Part shown: positions 8,506 through 17,971 of the stretch, piece by piece | Layout: each line of letters opens with the position of its first letter | Position numbering within the stretch: position 1 is the stretch's first letter | DNA from: Pseudomonadota bacterium | GTDB taxonomy: Bacteria; Pseudomonadota; Alphaproteobacteria; Rhodospirillales; Magnetospirillaceae | Assembly: GCA_023426365.1 (NCBI GenBank) | Contig: JAFAAW010000036.1 | Coordinates: forward strand, 1-59,762 | DNA length: 59,762 nt | Reading direction: 5' to 3' | The notes under the pieces: generated by a model | Database searches by the model: none | Seen by the model: the letters and a program-made list of their open reading frames with translations, nothing else | What the model was told of the DNA's origin: nothing | Program-made: the position numbers and the translations under genes

Positions 8506-8535
8506 GACGCATTCTGGGCGGACGCATGCTGGGCG
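8506..8535 (+). repeat. Tandem 15-bp direct repeat upstream of cbbM
   Basis: GACGCATTCTGGGCG (8506-8520) is followed immediately by GACGCATGCTGGGCG (8521-8535), with a single mismatch. It ends 36 bases before the cbbM start codon. A short hairpin-forming GGCCGG/CCGGCC sequence follows. It could be a tandem regulator site or a 5' leader element. It is not the T-N11-A dyad expected for CbbR. Confidence 0.55.
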
Positions 8536-8571
8536 CCGGCCGGATGCGGCCGGCGGCGGGGGGAGAGGGGC

Positions 8572-9954
8572 ATGGATCAGTCAAATCGCTATTGCAGCCT
8601 GGGCCTGGACGAGGCGGCGCTGCTGGCGGGCGGACGCCATCTGCTGGCCGCCTATGTGATGCGGCCCAAGCCCGGCCACGATCCGCTGGTGACCGCCGCC
8701 CACTTCGCCGCCGAATCCTCGACCGGCACCAATGTGGAGGTGTGCACCACCGATTCCTTCACCCGCAACCTGGATGCGCTGGTCTATGACCTGACCCCGC
8801 TGGAGGCCGGCGAGGTGCTGATGAAGGTGGCCTATCCGGTGGATTTGTTCGACCGCAACGTCACCGACGGCCGCGCCATGGCGGTTTCGCTGCTGACGCT
8901 GCTGGTGGGCAACAACCAGGGCATGGCCGACGTGGCCTATGCCAAGCTGATGGATTTCCACGTCCCGCGCGACTTCCTGCTGGCCTTCGACGGGCCGGCG
9001 CGCAACATCGCCGATCTGTGGCGGGTGCTGGGCCGGCCCGAGGCGGATGGCGGCATGATCGTCGGCACCATCATCAAGCCCAAGCTGGGCCTGCGCCCGC
9101 AGCCCTTTGCCGATGCCTGTTTCCAGTTCTGGCTGGGCGGCGATTTCGTCAAGAACGATGAACCCCAGGGCAACCAGGTCTTCGCCCCCTTCCGCGCCAC
9201 CATGGAACGGGTGGCCGATGCCATGCGCCGCGCCCAGGACACCACCGGCGAGGCCAAGCTGTTTTCTGCCAACATCACCGCCGACGACCCGTTCGAGATG
9301 ATCCGCCGCGGCGAGATCCTGCTGGAGGTGTTCGCCGAGAACGCCAGCCACGTGGCGTTCCTGGTGGACGGCTTCGTCGGCGGCCCCAGCGCCGTCACCC
9401 TGTGCCGCCGGCATTTCCCCGACCATTTCCTGCACTACCACCGCGCCGGCCACGGCGCCGTCACCTCGCGCCAGAGCAAGCGCGGCTATTCCGTGCTGGC
9501 GCATATGAAGCTGGCCCGCCTGCAAGGGGCCAGCGGCATCCACACCGGCACCATGGGCTTCGGCAAGATGGAGGGCGCCGCCTGCGAACGCGGCGTCGCC
9601 TACATGCTGGAGCGCGACCACGCCGAGGGCACCCATTACGCCCAGGACTGGCACGGCATGAAGGCGACGACGCCCATCATCTCGGGCGGCATGAACGCCA
9701 TCCGCCTGCCCGGCTTCCTGGACAATCTGGGCCATGCCAACGTGATCCAGACGTCGGGCGGCGGCGTGTTCGGCCATCGGGGCGGCCCGGCGGCGGGCGG
9801 ACGCTCGCTCCGTCTGGCGGAGGAAGCGTGGCGCCAGGGCATCCCGCTGGTGGAATTCGCCGCCGAAAACCCCGACCTGCGCGACGCTTTCCACAGCTTT
9901 GCCGAAGATTCCGACCGTCTCTACCCGGGTTGGCGTGAAAAATTGAAGGTGTGA
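8572..9954 (+). CDS. cbbM: Ribulose-1,5-bisphosphate carboxylase/oxygenase, form II
   Basis: A 460-residue form II RuBisCO that fixes CO2 onto ribulose-1,5-bisphosphate. It aligns end to end with the Rhodospirillum rubrum enzyme, shifted by +3 residues in the catalytic core. The catalytic Lys169 is in GTIIKPKLGL, the carbamylated Lys194 and metal ligands are in GGDFVKNDEPQGNQ, and the active-site Asn region is LVGNNQG (113-116). The loop-6 region is HTGTMGFGKMEG, and the phosphate site is TSGGGVFGH. Form II enzymes are homodimers needing no small subunit, and none is present. An AGAGG-type site precedes the ATG. The phosphoribulokinase gene follows after 67 bases, forming a minimal CO2-fixation pair. 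No cbbR regulator gene is in the window. Confidence 0.97.
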   Translation: MDQSNRYCSLGLDEAALLAGGRHLLAAYVMRPKPGHDPLVTAAHFAAESSTGTNVEVCTTDSFTRNLDALVYDLTPLEAGEVLMKVAYPVDLFDRNVTDGRAMAVSLLTLLVGNNQGMADVAYAKLMDFHVPRDFLLAFDGPARNIADLWRVLGRPEADGGMIVGTIIKPKLGLRPQPFADACFQFWLGGDFVKNDEPQGNQVFAPFRATMERVADAMRRAQDTTGEAKLFSANITADDPFEMIRRGEILLEVFAENASHVAFLVDGFVGGPSAVTLCRRHFPDHFLHYHRAGHGAVTSRQSKRGYSVLAHMKLARLQGASGIHTGTMGFGKMEGAACERGVAYMLERDHAEGTHYAQDWHGMKATTPIISGGMNAIRLPGFLDNLGHANVIQTSGGGVFGHRGGPAAGGRSLRLAEEAWRQGIPLVEFAAENPDLRDAFHSFAEDSDRLYPGWREKLKV

Positions 9955-10021
9955 GAAACCGAATTGGGGTATGGGAAAAGCGGGCGATAACTCCGTCCGG
10001 CTTGCAACAGGACCCACACCC

Positions 10022-10915
10022 GTGTCGAGGAAGCATCCGATCATTGCCGTCACCGGCTCGTCCGGCGCCGGAACCACCACCGTCAAGGAAGCCTTCGAGC
10101 ACATGTTCCGGCGCGAAGGCATCAAGCCGGCCATCGTCGAGGGCGACAGCTTCCACCGCTATAACCGCGCCGACATGAAGCGCGCCATGGCCGACGCGGA
10201 AAAAAGCGGCAACCGCACCTTCAGCCATTTCGGCCCCGACGCCAACCTGTTCAACGAGCTGGAGGAAGTGTTCCGCCGCTACGGCGAAACCGGCCAGGGC
10301 CGCCGCCGCCTGTACATCCACAACGAGGAGGAGGCGCGCCGCTTCAGCCACCTGAACGTCAAGTCGGGCGAATTCACGCCGTGGGAGGACATGGCCCCGG
10401 ACACCGACCTGATGTTCTATGAGGGGCTGCACGGCTGCGTGGTCACCAAGGACTGCAACGTGGCCCAGCACGTGGATCTCAAGATCGGCGTGGTGCCGGT
10501 GATCAATCTGGAATGGATCCAGAAGATCCACCGCGACACGCGGGTACGCGGCTATTCGGAAGAGGCGGTGATGGACACCATCCTGCGCCGCATGCACGAC
10601 TATGTTCACTACGTCGTGCCGCAGTTCAAGCTGACCGACATCAACTTCCAGCGCGTGCCGATCGTCGATACCTCGGACCCCATCATCGCCCGCGACATCC
10701 CCACCGCGGACGAAAGCCTGGTGGTGATCCGCTTCCGCAAGCCCGACCGGTTCCGCGTGGACTTCCCGTTTCTGCTGCAGATGATCAAGGATTCGTGGAT
10801 GAGCCGCCGCAACACCATCGTGGTGCCCGGCGGCAAGATGGGGCTGGCCATGGAACTGGTCATCACACCCATCCTGCGCCGCATCATGGAAGACCGCCGC
10901 TCGTTGCTGGGCTGA
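10022..10915 (+). CDS. cbbP: Phosphoribulokinase (class I, bacterial type)
   Basis: A 297-residue kinase that phosphorylates ribulose-5-phosphate to ribulose-1,5-bisphosphate, the RuBisCO substrate. The P-loop variant is TGSSGAGTTTVK near the N-terminus. It is followed by the substrate-binding segment EGDSFHRYNRADMKRAM and the Walker B-like LMFYEGLHG, all as in proteobacterial PRK. The GTG at 10022 gives the standard N-terminus (M)SRKHPIIAVTGSSGAG and has an AGGA element nine bases upstream. An upstream ATG at 9971 would add 17 atypical residues. It lies directly downstream of cbbM. It converges on tyrS, with a GC-rich hairpin between them. Confidence 0.95.
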   Translation: MSRKHPIIAVTGSSGAGTTTVKEAFEHMFRREGIKPAIVEGDSFHRYNRADMKRAMADAEKSGNRTFSHFGPDANLFNELEEVFRRYGETGQGRRRLYIHNEEEARRFSHLNVKSGEFTPWEDMAPDTDLMFYEGLHGCVVTKDCNVAQHVDLKIGVVPVINLEWIQKIHRDTRVRGYSEEAVMDTILRRMHDYVHYVVPQFKLTDINFQRVPIVDTSDPIIARDIPTADESLVVIRFRKPDRFRVDFPFLLQMIKDSWMSRRNTIVVPGGKMGLAMELVITPILRRIMEDRRSLLG

Positions 10916-10928
10916 GCGAAATGCGAAC

Positions 10929-10952
10929 GGGGGAGACGGCGACGCCTCCCCC
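10929..10952. terminator. Hairpin between convergent cbbP and tyrS
   Basis: GGGGGAG (10929-10935) pairs with CTCCCCC (10946-10952) around a 10-base loop. It is followed on the plus strand by a pyrimidine-rich stretch. Its position between two convergent genes suggests a terminator, but there is no real T-run. Confidence 0.4.
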
Positions 10953-10960
10953 CTCCTCCT

Positions 10961-12220
10961 TCACTCCACGATCACCAAGGCGTGGCGCTTGCGCCCCGCC
11001 GACAGCTTGATGGCGTTGTCCGCACCGATCTGCGCCGGATTCGCCATGGCGGCCTCGTCGCCGACCGCCGCGCCGTTCAGGCGGGCGCCACCGCCGGCGA
11101 TCAGCCGCCGCGCCTCGCCCTTGGAGCCGGCCAGACCGGCCGCCACCAGCAGCTCGACCACCGCCATGCCCCCGGCCAGTTGGTGGCGCTGCAGCCGGAT
11201 GGTGGGCAGGCCCTCGGCGCCGCCGCCCTCCTCGAACGTCTTGCGGGCTGTCTCGGCCGCCTCGGCCGCCGCCGCGGCGCCGTGCACCAGGGTGGTCACC
11301 TCGGTCGCCAGCACCTTCTTGGCCTCGTTGATCTCGGCCCCGCTCAAGGCCTCCAGCCGCGCGATCTCGTCCAGCGGCAGTTCGGTGAACAGCCTCAGGA
11401 AGCGGCCCACATCGGCATCCTCGGTGTTGCGCCAGAATTGCCAGAACTGGTAGGGCGACAGCCGCTCGCCGTTCAGCCACACGGCGCCGCCGGCGGTTTT
11501 GCCCATCTTGGCGCCCGAGGCGGTGGTCAGCAATTGGGTGGTCAGGCCGAACAGGTCGCGGCCATCCACCCGGCGGCCCAGATCGACGCCGTTGACGATG
11601 TTGCCCCACTGGTCCGACCCGCCCATCTGCAGCACGCAGTCATGGCGGCGCGACAGCTCGACGAAATCGTAGGCCTGCAACAGCATGTAGTTGAATTCCA
11701 GGAAGGTCAGCGCCTGCTCGCGGTCCAGCCGCTGCTTGACCGAATCGAAGCCGAGCATGCGGTTGACGGTGAAGTGACGGCCGAAATCGCGCAGGAAGGC
11801 GATATAGCCCAAGCCGTCGAGCCAATCGGCATTGTTGACCATCACCGCCTCGGTGCCGCCGTCGCCGAAGCGCAGGAAGCGGGCGAACACCCGCCGGATG
11901 CCGGCGATGTTGGCGGCAATGCGGGCGTCGTCCAGCAGCGGCCGGGTGGTGTCGCGGAAGCTGGGGTCGCCGATGCGGGTGGTGCCGCCGCCCATCAGCA
12001 CGATGGGGCGGTTGCCGGTCCGTTGCAGCCAGCGCAGCGCCATGATGGACAGCAAATGGCCGACATGCAGGCTGTCGGCGGTGGCATCGAAACCGATATA
12101 GGCGGTGACCGGCCCCTTGGCGAAGGCGGCGCGCAGGGCGTCCCAGTCGGTGCACTGGTGAACGAACCCGCGCTCGGTCATCACGGCAAGGAAATCGGAC
12201 TGGCTTTCGGGGGGGTTCAT
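10961..12220 (-). CDS. tyrS: Tyrosyl-tRNA synthetase
   Basis: A 419-residue class I aminoacyl-tRNA synthetase that charges tRNA-Tyr. The HIGH-type motif is HVGHLL after FDATADSL. The tyrosine-binding segment MGGSDQWGNI, the KMSKS-type loop KMGKTAGGAVW and the C-terminal S4 RNA-binding domain (GSKGEARRLIAGGGARLNG) are all present. The ATG at 12220 has AGGAGA eight bases upstream, which makes it preferable to the more upstream in-frame start at 12274. It stands alone on the minus strand, with the hairpin array 244 bases upstream of its start. No T-box-like leader is seen. Confidence 0.96.
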   Translation of the reverse strand: MNPPESQSDFLAVMTERGFVHQCTDWDALRAAFAKGPVTAYIGFDATADSLHVGHLLSIMALRWLQRTGNRPIVLMGGGTTRIGDPSFRDTTRPLLDDARIAANIAGIRRVFARFLRFGDGGTEAVMVNNADWLDGLGYIAFLRDFGRHFTVNRMLGFDSVKQRLDREQALTFLEFNYMLLQAYDFVELSRRHDCVLQMGGSDQWGNIVNGVDLGRRVDGRDLFGLTTQLLTTASGAKMGKTAGGAVWLNGERLSPYQFWQFWRNTEDADVGRFLRLFTELPLDEIARLEALSGAEINEAKKVLATEVTTLVHGAAAAAEAAETARKTFEEGGGAEGLPTIRLQRHQLAGGMAVVELLVAAGLAGSKGEARRLIAGGGARLNGAAVGDEAAMANPAQIGADNAIKLSAGRKRHALVIVE

Positions 12221-12463
12221 CCTGGGGGTCTCCTGATGGGGGCCGCAGGCCGGAGACCCTGATGCTGAACACATGCCGCCGACCGTGCGGCGGGGTGAAT
12301 GTGTCAGCCAATGACCATCGACGCCGCCCTATGGGGACGGCGCATAATAGCTGCGAAAGTTGCGAAGCATCGTGGTCATGGTGGGCGGACCATAGCGGAA
12401 AGCGCGGCCGGGCTTCAACCCGCAGGACCGCATGCGGCCATGCGGGAAACGCGCAAGTGCCTT
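12221..12463. other. tyrS upstream region without further recognisable features
   Basis: About 240 bases between the tyrS start and the first hairpin of the array. It should contain the tyrS promoter. I see no protein-like frame and no convincing -35/-10 pair in it. Confidence 0.5.
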
Positions 12464-12502
12464 CCCCCGCCCTCTCCGGTTTGGACCCGGAGAGGGCGGG
12501 GG
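12464..12502. repeat. Hairpin H1 of the conserved-loop array (16-bp perfect stem)
   Basis: The left arm 12464-12479 is perfectly complementary to the right arm 12487-12502. The loop is TTTGGAC (12480-12486). The loop resembles the TTTGGGG-type loops of H2, H4 and H6, while the stem sequence is unrelated to theirs. Confidence 0.8.
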
Positions 12503-12540
12503 TGGGGGCCTTCCCGCCAAGGAAGCTCGCTGAAAGGGGT

Positions 12541-12577
12541 GGGGGAAAGGCGTTTGGGGGCCGCCTTTCCCCCTTTT
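12541..12577. repeat. Hairpin H2 (loop type A), followed by T5
   Basis: Arms 12541-12552 and 12562-12573 form a perfect 12-bp stem around the loop TTTGGGGGC (12553-12561). TTTTT follows on the plus strand, so it could also act as a plus-strand terminator. No plus-strand gene lies upstream, so a repeat-unit identity is favoured. Confidence 0.8.
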
Positions 12578-12578
12578 T

Positions 12579-12625
12579 CGTCCGCCCGGGATGCTGGGGT
12601 TCGGGGACGTATCCCGGAACGGACG
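12579..12625. repeat. Hairpin H3 (loop type B)
   Basis: The inner stem CCGGGAT/ATCCCGG (12586-12592, 12611-12617) and outer stem CGTCCG/CGGACG (12579-12584, 12620-12625) enclose the type-B loop. The loop core CTGGGGTTCGGGGACG (12594-12609) is identical in H5 and H7. Confidence 0.8.
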
Positions 12626-12634
12626 GAGGAGTAT

Positions 12635-12666
12635 GAGGGGGAGCGTTTTGGGGACCGCTCCCCCTC
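12635..12666. repeat. Hairpin H4 (loop type A)
   Basis: Arms GAGGGGGAGCG (12635-12645) and CGCTCCCCCTC (12656-12666) form a perfect 11-bp stem. The loop is TTTTGGGGAC (12646-12655), similar to that of H2, whereas the stem differs. Confidence 0.8.
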
Positions 12667-12667
12667 G

Positions 12668-12722
12668 AGAGGGCGCTTTCACGGTGCTGGGGTTCGGGGA
12701 CGAACCGTGAAAAACACCCTCT
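12668..12722. repeat. Hairpin H5 (loop type B)
   Basis: The inner stem TTTCACGGT/ACCGTGAAA (12677-12685, 12704-12712) and outer stem AGAGGG/CCCTCT (12668-12673, 12717-12722) enclose the type-B loop core at 12687-12702. It has the same two-tier architecture as H3, with different stem sequences. Confidence 0.8.
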
Positions 12723-12736
12723 GACCGATTTGTCTT

Positions 12737-12773
12737 CGAGAGGAGCCCCGTTTGGGGGCCAGGGCTCCTCTCG
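12737..12773. repeat. Hairpin H6 (loop type A)
   Basis: Arms CGAGAGGAGCCC (12737-12748) and GGGCTCCTCTCG (12762-12773) form a perfect 12-bp stem. The loop is CGTTTGGGGGCCA (12749-12761). Confidence 0.8.
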
Positions 12774-12776
12774 CAA

Positions 12777-12815
12777 TTCCCGTCGGCACTGGGGTTCGGG
12801 GACGGCCGGCGGGAA
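12777..12815. repeat. Hairpin H7 (loop type B)
   Basis: Arms TTCCCGTCGGC (12777-12787) and GCCGGCGGGAA (12805-12815) form an 11-bp stem with one G-T pair. The loop core CTGGGGTTCGGGGACG (12789-12804) is identical to H3 and H5. It ends 13 bases from the stop codon of the sensor kinase gene at 12829. Confidence 0.8.
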
Positions 12816-12828
12816 CTGTCTTGCCGGA

Positions 12829-14559
12829 TCAGGCGGCCTGCACCTCCTGATCCAAAAGAGTGTCCGCCGGCATGGGCACCGTCAGCGGCAGGGTGAAACT
12901 GAACACGCTGCCCTGCCCCACCGTCGATTCCACCCACACGCGACCGCCCAGGCGCTCGACCATGCGGCGCACGATGGCTAGGCCGATACCGGTGCCGGGG
13001 CCGGGGCCGGTGCCCACATGGCCCTCGACCGATTGCAGGCGGTGGAAAATCTCGAACACGCGCGGCAGATGGCGCTCGTCGATGCCGGTGCCGTTGTCGC
13101 GCACGGAAAACACCGCAAACCCTTCCTCGCGCCGGGCGGCGACATGGATCAGCGGCTTGCGGCCCGGCATGCGGTAGCGCAGCGCGTTGTCCACCAGTTG
13201 GGTGAAAATCTCGGTCAGGCTGCGTTCGTCGGCGGCCACCGCCGGCAGCGTGTCGATCAGCACGGTCGCCCCGGAACGGCGCACCTCCTCGGCCAAGCTG
13301 GCCACGGCGGCATCGACGGGGCCGCCGGCGGGCACCACCGCCTCGGCCGACGGCAGGTGGTCCACCGCCACGAAGGCTTCCAGGTCCTGCACCAGCTTGC
13401 GCATGCGCTGGGCGCCCGACACTACGTGGGCGACATAGTCGCGGCTTTCCGCGTCCAGCGCGTTCTGGGCGTGGGCGGACAGCAACTGGGCATAGGCGAC
13501 GACCCGGCGCAGCGGTTCCTGCAGGTCGTGGGCCGCCACTTCGGCAATGCGCTCCAGATCGGCCACATAGCGGCGCAGGCGTTCGCGACTGGCCAGCAAT
13601 TCCGCCTTTTTCAGGGAAAGGGCGCGGGTCACCGCCTCTTGCCGGCGCACCACCTTGTAGAGCATCAGCAGGGCGGCGCCGAGGACGGCGGTCACCGCGA
13701 TTCCCACCAGCAGATAGGCGCGCACGGTGTCCGCATGGCCCGCCAACACCTCGGACTGGGCGCGGCCGACCCACACGGCCAGGGGGAACTCGCCCAGCGC
13801 GCGGAAACCTGCGATGCGGACTTCCTTGTCCAACGGCCCGCTGAGCCGCTGGCTGCCGGCGCCGCTGGTGAACAGGCCCTCGGCCATGCCGGCGGGCAGG
13901 CTCTGCCCAACCGAGCCGTCCGAGGCGGCGCGGATCACGCCGTCGCGGCCGACCAGCAGGATGGCGCCCTTGCTGCCCACATTGATGGAGCCGTAGAAAT
14001 CGGACAGGTATTGCGGGTCCAGCGACAGCACCAGCACGCCGTCGAAGCGCCCGTCGGGGCCGTCGAGGCGGCGGGTCAACTGGATCGACCACTTGCCCGA
14101 GGCCCGGCCCAGCACCGGCTTGCTGATGAACAGCCGGCCGCCACCGCCGTTGCGGTGGACCGCGAAATGCTCGCGGTCGGACAGGTCCATGGGGACGAAA
14201 TTGGGAACGGTGCTGTCGGCCAGCACGCCGTCGGCGCCGATGCGGGCCAACTGGAACGACACGTTGCGCAGGATCGACGAGCGCGCCACCATGTCGGCCA
14301 GATTGAACCGGCCGGGGTCGTCCTCGTAGGCCGCTTCCATGTACAGCAGCGTCTGGTCCAGCCCGGCCACGGTGCGGCGGATATGTTCCTCGAACGCGCG
14401 GGCCAGATTGGCGGTGTCCGCCTCGGCCTGGGCCAGCACGCGGTTGCGCTCGCGCCCCAGGTCCCAGGCGAGGCCAAGCCACAGCAGCGACAGAATGAAA
14501 ATGCCGAACGCCGCGACGGCGCTCCCGGCATTCATTCTTGTCAAAACTGCACGCGGCAT
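12829..14559 (-). CDS. Membrane sensor histidine kinase with periplasmic Cache-like domain
   Basis: A 576-residue kinase. The first membrane helix (AFGIFILSLLWLGLAW, about residues 14-30) is followed by about 250 periplasmic residues that read like a dCache/PAS-like sensor. Signs of this are the FEEHIRRTVAGLDQTL helix, the DREHFAVHR segment and an SKPVLGRASGKWSIQLTRRL strand pair. A second helix (LLVGIAVTAVLGAALLML) leads to a HisKA domain with H-box AAHDLQEPLRRV and a HATPase domain with N, G1 and G2 boxes (QLVDNALRY, DNGTGI, GTGIGLAI). The ATG at 14559 is used; an ATG eight codons on is possible. It is divergent from the OmpR-type regulator at 14814, its probable partner. It is followed immediately by the hairpin array. 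Confidence 0.88.
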   Translation of the reverse strand: MPRAVLTRMNAGSAVAAFGIFILSLLWLGLAWDLGRERNRVLAQAEADTANLARAFEEHIRRTVAGLDQTLLYMEAAYEDDPGRFNLADMVARSSILRNVSFQLARIGADGVLADSTVPNFVPMDLSDREHFAVHRNGGGGRLFISKPVLGRASGKWSIQLTRRLDGPDGRFDGVLVLSLDPQYLSDFYGSINVGSKGAILLVGRDGVIRAASDGSVGQSLPAGMAEGLFTSGAGSQRLSGPLDKEVRIAGFRALGEFPLAVWVGRAQSEVLAGHADTVRAYLLVGIAVTAVLGAALLMLYKVVRRQEAVTRALSLKKAELLASRERLRRYVADLERIAEVAAHDLQEPLRRVVAYAQLLSAHAQNALDAESRDYVAHVVSGAQRMRKLVQDLEAFVAVDHLPSAEAVVPAGGPVDAAVASLAEEVRRSGATVLIDTLPAVAADERSLTEIFTQLVDNALRYRMPGRKPLIHVAARREEGFAVFSVRDNGTGIDERHLPRVFEIFHRLQSVEGHVGTGPGPGTGIGLAIVRRMVERLGGRVWVESTVGQGSVFSFTLPLTVPMPADTLLDQEVQAA

Positions 14560-14813
14560 GACTTTCCCCGGTTGAGCAGACCGTCGCCGCGAGTGCCACC
14601 CGAAGGCGTCATCCCGTGCCCATCCCTGGTGGCGACGGTCATTCCGTTTCTTTGCCTGAAACAGAGTGCCGCTGTAAAAATCACGCTTGCACAAGGTTCC
14701 AGGCGATGGTTGTTTTCTATCAACTCTCTTTCAATAGAATACCGGTTGTGATTGAATTTGGCTGAAACGCCGTGTGAACGGCCTGTAAACGCTTCGGCGT
14801 GAAGGAGACTGCA

Positions 14814-15521
14814 TTGCCCGGCGCAAAGGCTCATGTGCTGATCGTCGAGGACGAGCCCGTTACCCGAGGGAAACTGGCCGCTCATCTTGTGGCCGAGGGT
14901 TTTCAGGTCAGCGAGGCCGCCGACGCCCGCGACATGCGCACCATCGTGTCGCGCACGGTGCCCGATGTGGTGCTGCTGGACATCAACCTGCCCGATGAAA
15001 GCGGCCTGATCCTGGCGCGCGACCTGCGCGCCAAATCCTCGGTGGGCATCATCCTGGTCACCGCCCGCCAGGACGAGACCGACCGCATCGTCGGGCTGGA
15101 ACTGGGCGCCGACGATTACATCACCAAGCCGTTCAACCCGCGCGAGCTTGCGGTGCGCGTGCGCAACCTGATCCGCCGCGTCGCCCCCAGCATGGCGGCC
15201 GAGCGCCAGGCCAGCGGCGTCTATGCCTTTGCCGGCTGGAAGCTGGATTGCGACGCCCGCCAATTGATTTCGCCCCAGGGCGAGAGCGTGCGCCTGACCC
15301 GCGGCGAATTCGACGTACTGGCCGCGCTGGCCCGCAATGCCGGGCGCGCGCTGACCCGCGACCAATTGCTGGACCTGACCCAGCACGACGGCGAAGCGGT
15401 GATCGACCGCACCATCGACGTGCTGGTCGGCCGCCTGCGCCGCAAGATCGAAGCGGACCCCAAGCACCCGTCCATCATCGTCACCGTGCACGGCATCGGC
15501 TATCGGCTGGTGGCGGGCTGA
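14814..15521 (+). CDS. OmpR/TorR-family response regulator
   Basis: A 235-residue two-component regulator. The receiver domain has the acidic pair in VEDEP, the phospho-acceptor Asp56 in VLLDINLPDESG, Thr in LVTARQ and Lys in YITKPFNP. A winged-helix DNA-binding domain follows (LTRGEFDVLAALARN, IDVLVGRLRRKIE, GIGYRL). A TTG at 14814 preceded by AAGGAG with six-base spacing is the most likely start; a GTG at 14799 would place that AAGGAG inside the gene. The gene is divergent from the sensor kinase at 14559 across a 254-base A/T-richer region, and the two probably form a two-component pair. It ends before a strong bidirectional terminator. Confidence 0.92.
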   Translation: MPGAKAHVLIVEDEPVTRGKLAAHLVAEGFQVSEAADARDMRTIVSRTVPDVVLLDINLPDESGLILARDLRAKSSVGIILVTARQDETDRIVGLELGADDYITKPFNPRELAVRVRNLIRRVAPSMAAERQASGVYAFAGWKLDCDARQLISPQGESVRLTRGEFDVLAALARNAGRALTRDQLLDLTQHDGEAVIDRTIDVLVGRLRRKIEADPKHPSIIVTVHGIGYRLVAG

Positions 15522-15540
15522 CCCCATCGGGCCGCCAGAC

Positions 15541-15578
15541 AAAAGGCCCCGCCGACCGGCCGGTCGGCGGGGCCTTTT
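15541..15578. terminator. Bidirectional intrinsic terminator
   Basis: A perfect 38-base palindrome, starting AAAAGGCCCCGCCGACCGG, with A4 on one side and T4 on the other. It lies between the convergent ends of the response regulator (15521) and the hybrid kinase (15602) and can stop transcription in both directions. Confidence 0.9.
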
Positions 15579-15601
15579 CGTTCGGATGCCGGCGCCCTGC
15601 C

Positions 15602-17505
<1,904 letters not shown>

Positions 17506-17509
<4 letters not shown>

Positions 17510-17955
17510 GACGATGTCGGCAGGCTGACCACGCGGAACCAGTAATCCTGGACCGCGTGGATGGCTCGGGTGAAGTCCTCCACGTCCATGGGCTTGGAGA
17601 CGAAGGAATTGGCGCCCAACTGGTAGGCCTTGGCCACGTCGCGCTCGGCCTCCGAGGTGGACAGCACCACCACCGGGATGCCGCGCAAGCCGCGGTCGCC
17701 CTTCAGCTCCTCAAGGATCTCATGGCCGGACCGGCCCGGCAGGTTGAGATCCAGCAGGATCAGCGCCGGGCGCGGCGCGGCGGCGAAATCGCCGCCGATG
17801 CGCCGCAGAAAGGCCAGGGCCTCGCCGCCGTTCTTCACATGGTGCAGCGTCACCGGATAGGTGCCCCGGCGCAGGGCGATCTTGACCAGCCCCGCATCGC
17901 CCAGGTCGTCCTCGACCAGAAGAATGTCAAAGCGCTGCTGCTGGTGCTCGTCCAC
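17506..17955 (-). CDS. Rcp1-type single-domain response regulator
   Basis: A 149-residue receiver-only protein: acidic pair in LLVEDDLGDAGL, phospho-acceptor Asp in LILLDLNLPGRSG, Ser/Thr in VVVLSTSEA and Lys in FVSKPMD. The D-x2-D-A-x-L N-terminus and the long VKNGGEALAFLRR helix are typical of the Rcp1/phytochrome-associated receivers. A GTG at 17955 is the likely start, because the frame further upstream overlaps the kinase gene. It begins 16 bases after that kinase's stop and its own stop overlaps the next gene's ATG. It probably shuttles phosphate from the kinase at 17972-20104 to the hybrid kinase downstream. Confidence 0.88.
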
Positions 17956-17971
17956 GGCGGGTCCCCATGGG

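Noticed and set aside
8429..8571. CbbR operator upstream of cbbM
   Set aside because: No convincing T-N11-A dyad pair; the only clear elements are the 15-bp repeats and a short palindrome.
12541..12577. H2 as an ordinary plus-strand terminator
   Set aside because: A T5 tail is present, but no plus-strand gene lies upstream, and the loop and spacing match the other array units that lack T-runs.
12464..12815. CRISPR array
   Set aside because: The repeats are hairpins with variable stems and conserved loops. There are no constant repeats with unique spacers and no cas genes.
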